DNA of 64,000 bases from Candidatus Bathycorpusculum acetigenes (GTDB lineage Archaea > Thermoproteota > Bathyarchaeia > Bathyarchaeales > Bathycorpusculaceae), in contig WQVG01000001.1 of NCBI GenBank assembly GCA_009781675.1, positions 1 to 64,000 of the forward strand. Reading direction: 5' to 3'. Position numbers and translations under genes: made by a program. Shown here piece by piece: positions 39,565-47,773 of the stretch (its first letter is position 1; every line of letters starts with the position of its first letter). Under the pieces are notes generated by a model that saw only the letters and a program-made list of their open reading frames with translations, had not been told where the DNA came from and ran no database searches.

Positions 39565-39903
39565 TTATAGGAAACCTGCGTCTCGTAGCTTTAAAGCAAC
39601 TGAGATATTGCCTTGAAACTGGATTTTGCCGCTGAGCACCGCTTTTTCTGCGCTCAATTTTCCGTTAACTATATCTAAAAAATCTGTACCACTCATTTTG
39701 AGTTCCAGATTTGGTGATAGTGCAGTCCCTTCTGTTACTTGGAGTTTCTGGTTTTTTACAGTTATACTCCAGTTGCCACCGTCAGGGCCAGATACATCGA
39801 ACTGGGTTACTATATCGATGCCTGCGGCTTTTTCTGGTTTAAATTTTTCCGGTAAACGTTTCTCGAAGAATTCACGTGGGGTTTGTACATCCATCCTTTT
39901 CAT
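39565..39903 (-). CDS. SCP2 sterol-binding domain protein
   Basis: FDVSGPDGGNWSITVKNQKLQVTEG..LELKMSGTDFLDIVNGKLSAEKAVLSGKIQFQGN. Confidence 0.88.
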   Translation of the reverse strand: MKRMDVQTPREFFEKRLPEKFKPEKAAGIDIVTQFDVSGPDGGNWSITVKNQKLQVTEGTALSPNLELKMSGTDFLDIVNGKLSAEKAVLSGKIQFQGNISVALKLRDAGFL

Positions 39904-39957
39904 CTCGTGTTTTTGCTAAATGTATGTCGAGCTTTTTGAACTTTTTTTTTTAAAAAA

Positions 39958-40701
39958 TTATCTGAAGAGATCTCTATCTTTGGGCCGCGTAAGTATAGCT
40001 GTAGTTGCATCTTCAGTGCGTCGATAGTTGTAGCCTCGTACAATAGCTGCCGGTATGCCCTCGTTGGCTTGCCCCATCACCAGTTCTGTTGCAGAAGCCA
40101 GTTCATCTGCTATGGCGGTTTGCTTAATTTTAAGTACATAGCCGAACAGATCTTTTTCGCCCCGTCTATCTCGGATCGGTTTAAACCCTGCGGTGCCGAT
40201 TGCAACGTTGATTTCACCCATTCGAAACGGTCTGCCATGTGTATCTGCAACAATCACTGCCGTATCTGCGTCGCTGAAGCGTTTGATTTCTGCTCGGATA
40301 TTTGTTGCGGAGATGTTGGGGTTTTTGGGCAGGGGAACCACGTTGTGATCCCCGCTGACATTGGAGTGGTCAATTCCGGCGTTTGCGCAGATTATGCCGT
40401 TGTGAGTTTCGGTTATGATGCTATTTTGTCCTATGCGTACGATGTCTTTAGTTTCTTGTAGTATGACTTCGACAAGTGCGGGGTCTTTGTTGGTTTGGTT
40501 GGCGATTTCTATGGCGCGTTGGGACGGTTTAATTGTTTTGAGGTCCACGATGTTGCCCTCGGATTTGGAAACCACCACATGTGTAACTACCACAACATCG
40601 TCCTGTTGGATTGGGGTACCCTGTTTTTTTGCGGTTTCAGCAATCATTTTGCCCAAGTTGTCGCCTGGTTGTATCAGTGGTAACCCTTCAATGGGTATCA
40701 C
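39958..40701 (-). CDS. cofE: coenzyme F420-0:L-glutamate ligase
   Basis: GLPLIQPGDNLGKMIAE, GIICANAGIDHSNV, DTHGRPFRMGEINVAIG, ADELASATELVMGQANEGIPA. Confidence 0.95.
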   Translation of the reverse strand: MIPIEGLPLIQPGDNLGKMIAETAKKQGTPIQQDDVVVVTHVVVSKSEGNIVDLKTIKPSQRAIEIANQTNKDPALVEVILQETKDIVRIGQNSIITETHNGIICANAGIDHSNVSGDHNVVPLPKNPNISATNIRAEIKRFSDADTAVIVADTHGRPFRMGEINVAIGTAGFKPIRDRRGEKDLFGYVLKIKQTAIADELASATELVMGQANEGIPAAIVRGYNYRRTEDATTAILTRPKDRDLFR

Positions 40702-40858
40702 TTGAATGGTGGTTGTGATGTTTATCTCTCCTATCAGAGATGCTTGTTGTCCTGAACTTAAGGTTTGCTTTAAGCTTGAACTGAATTGGGCGCTTTTATT
40801 TGGTAAATGTTACTGAATAATATTTACAGTTTAAATGGGCGTGTAATAGTTAACAAGT

Positions 40859-42088
40859 ATGGACGATACAGATGTGCTTGCATTGCAAGCACGAATAGCG
40901 GCAGTACTGCCAGCATTGAACGAATATCAACGCCGTAGATATTTGGCGATTGAAGCAAAAACCATAGGATATGGCGGTATAAGTCTTGTAAGCCGCTTAT
41001 CGGGCGTGTCTCGTCAGACATTGACTACAGGCCTAAAAGAACTCGACAACCCAAACACAAAACCACCAAAACAGGGCCGAAGCCGCAAAAGTGGAGGGGG
41101 ACGAAAACCCATATGGGAAACTCAGCCCCGCATACTATACGCCCTTAACGATTTGATTAACACACATACCAAAGACAATCCAGACTGTATTTTGTCATGG
41201 ACCAACAAAAGCCTGCGAACCATCGAGAGGAGCCTAAAAGAGCAGGGGTTTGAGGTTTGTTATCGGGTTGTGGGCATGATGCTAAAGATGCTAGGCTATG
41301 GTTTAGCGACCGATAAAAAAACCACGACAACCGCTATGTTGCCTGATCGTGACAAACAATTCGAATACATAAATAGTGAAACAGCAAAGGCCATGGTAGA
41401 TAGGAATCCTGTACTCTCAATCGATGTAAAAAAGAAAGGCCGCTTAAGCAATCTCACGGACAGCAGTCAAACCTGCCAAACGATAAACACACCTCTTGAG
41501 GTGGTAGATCATGATTTTCCAATCCCTGAACTCAGCAGGGCTACCTCGTTTGGAATATATGAGATTTTTAAAAAGCAGGGGTTTACCAATGCCAGACTTA
41601 GCTCGGAACTGATCGTATTTACCGTGGAATCCCTGCGGAAATGGTGGTATGCCGAGGGCGTATTTGAGTATCCGGATGCTTTAGAACTTGTCATTGTTGC
41701 TGATTGCGGCAGGAGGAGATATCGAAATCACCTCTGGACGTATGAACTACAAAGGTTTGTAAACGAAATTGGAAAACCCATCAAAATTCTTCATCATCCA
41801 CCGGGAACCAGTAAATGGAACAAAACGGCATGTCGTTTTTTTTCATTCATCCACAGAAATTGGCAGAGCATGCCCATGGTCAATGGCGCTGTCATTATCT
41901 CTTTAATTGGAGACGCAAAAACAGAAAAGCGTTTGGCGATGCGGTGTATTTTTGATGAAGCCACACACAAAACCGGCCGTAAAATATCTGATGCAGAATT
42001 TTCCTCAATCAACATATCCCCCGCAGATTTCCACGGCGAATGGAACTACACCATCGCTCCAACAACGGTTGAGATCTCACTTAATTAG
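40859..42088 (+). mobile_element. ISAzo13-like transposase, apparently intact ORF
   Basis: LVSRLSGVSRQTLTTGLKEL N-term; LSIDVKKKG, VADCGRRRYRNHLWTYELQ, IKILHHPPGTSKWNKTACRFFSFI. Confidence 0.9.
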
Positions 42089-42114
42089 TACCATCTCCTG
42101 CTGGGGAGAGTACT
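42087..42114 (+). terminator. imperfect hairpin overlapping the transposase stop
   Basis: AGTAC-ca-TCTCC-tgctgg-GGAGA-GTACT. Confidence 0.4.
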
Positions 42115-42223
42115 CCAATAAGACATCGCAAAGTTAGTTGTGAAATAAAGAAACCTATGCTTAATCGATTTTAATCCGGTTTGAAATAACGCTTAAACCA
42201 AAAAAAGATAAAAATAAAGTTGG

Positions 42224-42239
42224 GAGACCACCGGGTCTC
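42224..42239 (-). terminator. hairpin plus T-tract downstream of the metF-like gene
   Basis: Minus strand: GAGACC-cggt-GGTCTC followed by CCAACTTTATTTTTATCTTTTTTTGG. Confidence 0.55.
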
Positions 42240-42252
42240 ACGGATCTATATT

Positions 42253-42978
42253 TTAGTCACGGAATTTCTGGAGTTTCTGCAACATCAGTTTGTCGCCCTC
42301 AGCATCACCAGCACAGGTTGCGATGAGGCCATCGACAAGTCCAACGCATTTTTCTGCTTTTTCTTCCACGGTTTCCATGGTTGCAGCAGTTGGCCAGCCG
42401 ATGAGTTTGAGGGTTTCTACGTTCTTAGATGTGCCGACCAAGAAATATGCAAACAGTGGTTTGTTGAGTTTCTTGCATTCTGCGGAGACTGCTTTGAGTT
42501 GATCAAATGAATCATCGCATAGTCTCATAAAGTAAACGAAGTCCCATGGCTGACGGACACGTTCCAGTGTATCTTCGATTGACTGCCTTGCGCTCAGGAG
42601 ACATCCGAGTTTTAGGTTTTTGGTTTTTACGTCATTGCGTATAAAGTCCCGGGCAACTTCAGAGGAAGACAATTGTTTTATGGCTTCACCAAAGTGGGGC
42701 TTGTCTCCCATAGTGACTGCTAAACCGTCGAGTCCAACGACATCTGATGCAAGGGCTAAGCCGCCGACTTCAACAGGGCCCTTATAGTGTAGTATGAAGA
42801 TTGGGCAGACATACTTGTCTGGGTATTTGTTTTTAAGTAGGCAACTGACTACGACACCGCTTGGCGCTGGAAAACCGGCGGCGCTGTCAGTTACATTCCA
42901 TCCGTCGACTAGATCTTTGAGTTCTTCTGCAAGCTTGAAGAATTTACGTGTTGGCACAAACTCATTTAAGATTTTCAT
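42253..42978 (-). CDS. MetF-like methylenetetrahydrofolate/H4MPT reductase-type TIM barrel
   Basis: WNVTDSAAGFPAPSGVVVSCLLK..YVCPIFILHYKGPVEVGGLALASDVVGLDGLAVTMGDKP resembles the MTHFR N-terminal half. Confidence 0.75.
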   Translation of the reverse strand: MKILNEFVPTRKFFKLAEELKDLVDGWNVTDSAAGFPAPSGVVVSCLLKNKYPDKYVCPIFILHYKGPVEVGGLALASDVVGLDGLAVTMGDKPHFGEAIKQLSSSEVARDFIRNDVKTKNLKLGCLLSARQSIEDTLERVRQPWDFVYFMRLCDDSFDQLKAVSAECKKLNKPLFAYFLVGTSKNVETLKLIGWPTAATMETVEEKAEKCVGLVDGLIATCAGDAEGDKLMLQKLQKFRD

Positions 42979-43185
42979 AGAGATTCCATCTCGATTTAAG
43001 AGGGGAGGCCTTCTGGGTTAAAAAATCTTTTGCATATCCACCATTCTGGTGTTCTCTGACTTTAATCTCTATAGCTGAGTCACACTTTAGTCTGCCATTT
43101 ATTTACCAAATTGTTATTTCATCTGTTGTTGTTTATCTTGGATAAAGCGTTGCTTGGTGTTATACGGCAGTTTCTATGTTACTCT

Positions 43186-44016
43186 TCATTGTTTTTCTCT
43201 GCGCTCCCTTTTGAGCCTGGATAGTTTAGCGATTTCCGATTTGTCAGCTACATCCATCTCGACATCTAAACCTGACGTCAGTTTTGCACCCCTATTTGAG
43301 CGTACAATCACTGTAGAATACCCAATTTTGTTGCCTGCCGAACCAACTGAAACATCTGATAATCGAGAAACAAAATCCCCACAGAAATTACATGCTTTCT
43401 CAGATGCTCTGTCAAGATCTTTTATTCCACAGCTGAGTTCTTTGCCCTCAATCCACACGATGAATTTACCCTGTTTAACCTGTGTTTTCATAGCTTTATC
43501 TAAATCAGCGCCCAACTGTATTTTTATTTCTTCTTTGAGTCTCTGGGGGTTGAAGGCCCCAAAACAGAATAATCCAATAACGGTGATTTCTATATCTCTG
43601 CTGAGGGTTTGCTGAATTTTTCTGATAGCCGTTATCTCACATGGTGTGCAAACTACCGCTATGCGTTTTTTACCCTCTGATAAGAGTTCTCGTAACTTCT
43701 TGGTTGTGCTGACTCTATGGTAGACGGTGCCTTTAGATGCCAAAATATCCTCTGCAGTTTCTGCTGCTTCCGCCTCTGCGTTGTATCCGTTCTTGCGTCG
43801 GGCAACTATGGCCACATCAAACAAACCCTCATGCATCCCCTTCAGTAGTAATGCAGTGACTACGCCACCGTCTTGCCCTTCAATTTGACTCTTTGCTGAA
43901 AATAGGTTACGATAGGTACCCAGCTCCAAATCTTTGGTTCCATCAAGGAACTGTTGTTCCATTTTTTCATCCTCTGTGTTGCAGACCGGGGCCTTCTCTG
44001 TTTGCTCAGCTGTCAT
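43186..44016 (-). CDS. FrhB/FpoF-like coenzyme F420 hydrogenase/dehydrogenase beta-subunit family protein
   Basis: GQDGGVVTALLLKGMHEGLFDVAIVARR, VCTPCEITAIRKIQ, GLFCFGAF, ACNFCGDFVSRLSDVSVGSAG. Confidence 0.88.
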   Translation of the reverse strand: MTAEQTEKAPVCNTEDEKMEQQFLDGTKDLELGTYRNLFSAKSQIEGQDGGVVTALLLKGMHEGLFDVAIVARRKNGYNAEAEAAETAEDILASKGTVYHRVSTTKKLRELLSEGKKRIAVVCTPCEITAIRKIQQTLSRDIEITVIGLFCFGAFNPQRLKEEIKIQLGADLDKAMKTQVKQGKFIVWIEGKELSCGIKDLDRASEKACNFCGDFVSRLSDVSVGSAGNKIGYSTVIVRSNRGAKLTSGLDVEMDVADKSEIAKLSRLKRERREKQ

Positions 44017-44350
44017 CTATGTTGCACGTCTCTACTTTAGAGCTGATTTAGCCGCAAATAAAGTTAAGCCCAAACAAAGCCTCTTCTGTCTGCACGGACA
44101 TGTATGCAATCAATCGGAAGGCACCAAGTCAAGATACCCCACATAAAGGTTGCTTGGCATGTCAGAAAGGTGCAAAGGACTCACGTTGCCGTTGGTCGTC
44201 GTTTTGAACGTTATATGCATTTTGAAGAGATACTGTTGTAGTGACTTGCAAAGCGTTGATATATTCTGCTCATGGGCCTTCTCAATTTTTCCTGAGATGA
44301 TGGTAAATCTTAATTATTTTGGAATCATTCTTTCTTTGTTTGTGAAGGTT

Positions 44351-45130
44351 ATGAAGATAGCTGTTGCTGGTAAGGGCGGAGTCGGTAAAACCCTCATCGC
44401 AGGCGGCATCGCCAGGGGTTTTGCTGAGCGTGGATTAAAAACAATCGGAATAGACGCTGATTCCTCCCCCAATCTCGGTTTAACTTTAGGGTTATCTGCG
44501 GAAGAAACCCGGAAAATAGTTCCCATATCAGATAATCAGCCACTTGTGGAAGCAAAGACCAGCACAGGTTACAGTGGTGTCTATAATCTTAACTTTACTG
44601 TTGATGATATTGTCAAGCAGTACTCTGTACCCACCCCGTTGGGTGTAAACCTCATCGTCATGGGTACTGTTCATACCATGGGTGCTGGTTGTATGTGTGC
44701 CCCAACTGCTGTTATACGGGCTCTTTTACGGCATCTTGTGGTTGAAGTAAACGAAGCAGTAGTCATGGACCTTGAAGCAGGTGTGGAGCACATCGGCAGA
44801 GGTACAGCACGTCAAGTCGACGATCTTCTCATAATTGCCGATTCCAACATGAAATCGCTTGAAATCGCCAAACATATCCATGATTTAGCAGTTGACGCCG
44901 GCATGAAGAGCCTGCATCTCATCGGTAATCGTGTCATGGATAATACACAACGGGAGGCCATTCAAACCTTCGCCGGCCAAAACGGCATCAACGTGGCCGC
45001 TTATGTTCCTTGGGATCAGAAAATCATAGAATCCGACATGCTGGGCATAACTCCGCTTAAAAACAAAGGCAACGAAGCGGTAAAAGCTATAGATGGCATC
45101 TGCGAGTTTCTACTAAGCAAAAAAGCCTGA
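44351..45130 (+). CDS. cooC: CooC-like nickel-insertion ATPase
   Basis: MKIAVAGKGGVGKT deviant Walker A; IDADSSPNLG; CMC (CxC) motif; start refined from ORF 44150. Confidence 0.9.
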   Translation: MKIAVAGKGGVGKTLIAGGIARGFAERGLKTIGIDADSSPNLGLTLGLSAEETRKIVPISDNQPLVEAKTSTGYSGVYNLNFTVDDIVKQYSVPTPLGVNLIVMGTVHTMGAGCMCAPTAVIRALLRHLVVEVNEAVVMDLEAGVEHIGRGTARQVDDLLIIADSNMKSLEIAKHIHDLAVDAGMKSLHLIGNRVMDNTQREAIQTFAGQNGINVAAYVPWDQKIIESDMLGITPLKNKGNEAVKAIDGICEFLLSKKA

Positions 45131-45228
45131 TTTTTGATCTATCCTTTAGTTGACAGACCTTTTTGTATTCGTGGGGCAGACAGGCTTTAAAATTTAAGGC
45201 AAAACAGATTACACTCTATTGAGGAATT

Positions 45229-46548
45229 ATGCGTCACATAAAAATGTATAAATGGAAACATTCTTCGACACGTTTTGATCTAGTTAATTTTGGCGCAAAA
45301 GGCGACGGCGTTACAGATGACACTCAAGCTATCAATAGCGCCATTTCTGCTGCGGAAGCTTCTGGAGGCGGTATCGTCGTTTTCCCCAAAGGTATCTTCA
45401 AGTGTATGGCGGTACGCCCAAAAAGCACAGTTACACTGCAGGGACAAGGCTGGGGTGAATCTATACTCAAAGGCTTTGATGATAAAAGCAACAACGCAAT
45501 CATAGACGGCACAGGATACTTCTCCCAAACTTCTCCTCTCACAGAATTCAGTATGTACGATTTAGAATTAGACGGTAAAGACATGAATCGAAATGGCTAT
45601 CACTACAACCGAAAAGGAATCGGTAATCAATGGATAAAAAACGCTATTTTCCACAACATCTTTGTACATGACACTCCTGCAACCGGTATTGGAACCGACT
45701 TTACAATCAACGTCTACTTCACTGATAGCCTAGTCAAAGACTGCGGTACAGAGGGCAAAGTCGGCAATGGTATAGGTAGCAACGGCTTTGGCATCGGAGT
45801 TGGAGATGTGACAGAGGTTGTGGTTTTCTCTGGTTGCCAAGCAATCGGCATAGCCAATAATGGTTTCACACTTGAAGCACAGACGACCCAAGGCATCGGC
45901 TATGCATCGATAACTGACTGCTACACTGAACGGTGCCATGCAGGCTATTCAAACTCTGGTTCACGCGGTGTCACAATCGATGGTTGCATCGACAACTCCA
46001 GCAAACTCGGTGTGTACATAAGCTCTAATGCTTCTAAACCTGGAAACCAAACTCTTATCAGTGATTGCCAATTCATTGAGCAACAAAGCCACGGTGTATA
46101 CTCCGACGACCCAGCCAACAACCACCTACAAATTAGAGGGTGCCTCTTTGAGGGTTGCGGCGGTTCTGCAATAAAAAGTTATGGAAGCTACTGTAGCTTC
46201 ACCAATAATATCTTTAAGGGGTGCAGAGAACCGATCATCCTCTGTCAGCCTGGAACAAACGCAGATGGCAAAGGTTACCTAATCACCGACAACCTCATCC
46301 TAAACGGCGGTGCATCTGGTATACAGATAGACTCAACCAAGCAGGTAGTCATTGGGATGATCGTTAAAGACAACATAATTTTGGACTGTAGAGGACCCGG
46401 AATAAAAGCGATATGTAAAGATGACATGAACAGCGGTAACTATACCGCTTCAGTTATAGACGGTAATGTATGCAACAGCAATTCTTCTCCCCAAATCGAT
46501 GTGCCCAGCAACTGCCATGGTTTAATTGTTAGAAACAACATCGAATAA
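45229..46548 (+). CDS. pectate-lyase-superfamily parallel beta-helix protein
   Basis: FDLVNFGAKGDGVTDDTQAINSAISAAEASGGGIVVFPKGIF; beta-helix repeats (DGCIDNSS, ISDCQFIEQ, IRGCLFEGC). Confidence 0.85.
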   Translation: MRHIKMYKWKHSSTRFDLVNFGAKGDGVTDDTQAINSAISAAEASGGGIVVFPKGIFKCMAVRPKSTVTLQGQGWGESILKGFDDKSNNAIIDGTGYFSQTSPLTEFSMYDLELDGKDMNRNGYHYNRKGIGNQWIKNAIFHNIFVHDTPATGIGTDFTINVYFTDSLVKDCGTEGKVGNGIGSNGFGIGVGDVTEVVVFSGCQAIGIANNGFTLEAQTTQGIGYASITDCYTERCHAGYSNSGSRGVTIDGCIDNSSKLGVYISSNASKPGNQTLISDCQFIEQQSHGVYSDDPANNHLQIRGCLFEGCGGSAIKSYGSYCSFTNNIFKGCREPIILCQPGTNADGKGYLITDNLILNGGASGIQIDSTKQVVIGMIVKDNIILDCRGPGIKAICKDDMNSGNYTASVIDGNVCNSNSSPQIDVPSNCHGLIVRNNIE

Positions 46549-46872
46549 ACGTCAGTTGCCTCAATATCACAAGAAGGCAATATCTAGTAGATAGCCACCG
46601 CTCCCTACTCCCCAGTACATTCTTTTTAGTCTTAATTATCTGCACCTAATCAATAAACTCGTAAGAAACACTTCGGCAAAACATGGCATATTCATCATTC
46701 CCATCGGTGAACTCTTCTATTGGGTACTGACATAGGCCGATTTAAAATATTTTATATTAGAACACTACCAAATTTTTGTTCATCTTGGTTTATTGGATGA
46801 AGAAACTTCATCGTGTAAACCACAGACAATATATGCGGCTTTTTGGTTAAAAGAAATTGAGGTTATTTGTAG

Positions 46873-47637
46873 ATGAAAACTCTTGTTACTATTGGACGGG
46901 GTGGAACTGGGAAATCCAGTTTCAGTGCATTGATGGCTAAAGTCTTCATTGAAGCCAAACAGTCACCTATACTTCTGGTTGATGCTGATCCGGACCAGAA
47001 TTTGGGTGAAATGTTAGGCGTGGACCTCAAAGAAGCCGGTAAATACACCATAGCTGATTTGATTGTGAGCACTTTTATCGAAGGCGGTGGTACCACTATC
47101 GGTGTTGCTCCAACTCAGCGTATTGAGAGCCGTATCTGGGAAAAGGGGTTATATGAAAGTGAAAACTTTGATTTTATGGCTGTGGGTAATAAATGGGTTG
47201 AAGGTTGCTACTGTATGCCCAACAGTGCCCTCAAGGGTGCCTTAGAATCACTGGCGAAAAACTACAAATATGTAATCGTCGACTCTCCAGCGGGGTTGGA
47301 GAACCTAAATAGACGTATAACCTCTGAGGTTAATGATATCTTTGATATCTTAGATCACTCCAAAAAGTCGCAGGATCATGTCCGTCGAGCTTACAAAATC
47401 GCAAAAGAAGTTGACATGAGATTTGAAAATTTTTATCTAATCGGTGGTTACCGTTTTCCAGATGATTTAGGGAAGCGTGCTGAGGAAGAGCTGAACTTTA
47501 AGTATCTGGGTAAAATTGAGGCTGATGAGCAGTTGGACCAGTTTGTTCTTGATGGAGAATCGCTTCTGGATTTACCAAATACCAACAAGGCTTACTTGTC
47601 AGTCAAGCAAATTCTCAGAAACTTGGATTATTTGTAA
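46873..47637 (+). CDS. second CooC-like ATPase
   Basis: TIGRGGTGKSSFSALMAKVF; LLVDADPDQNLGEMLG; GCYCMPNSALKGAL (CxC). Confidence 0.87.
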   Translation: MKTLVTIGRGGTGKSSFSALMAKVFIEAKQSPILLVDADPDQNLGEMLGVDLKEAGKYTIADLIVSTFIEGGGTTIGVAPTQRIESRIWEKGLYESENFDFMAVGNKWVEGCYCMPNSALKGALESLAKNYKYVIVDSPAGLENLNRRITSEVNDIFDILDHSKKSQDHVRRAYKIAKEVDMRFENFYLIGGYRFPDDLGKRAEEELNFKYLGKIEADEQLDQFVLDGESLLDLPNTNKAYLSVKQILRNLDYL

Positions 47638-47748
47638 GGGTATTTCCTTCACACATTTTATTAAAAACCTAACGTTTCTCTAAATCCGACCTGACTTTCG
47701 AATAAAGATTCTGGAAAGGTTTAAAAATACTGTAATTGAGTGTAGTTG

Positions 47749-47770
47749 GTAAACCTTTACTGAGGTTTAC
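47749..47770 (+). promoter_or_regulatory. leader hairpin covering the cdhA SD, downstream of a TATA-like box
   Basis: GTAAACCT-ttactg-AGGTTTAC, 3 nt before the TTG start; upstream ggtttaaaaatac. Confidence 0.55.
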
Positions 47771-47773
47771 AAT

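Noticed and set aside
40702-42252. Terminal inverted repeats for the transposase (gtttaaa / ttaaacc)
   Set aside because: Only 6-7 bp similarity by eye; not enough to define element ends.
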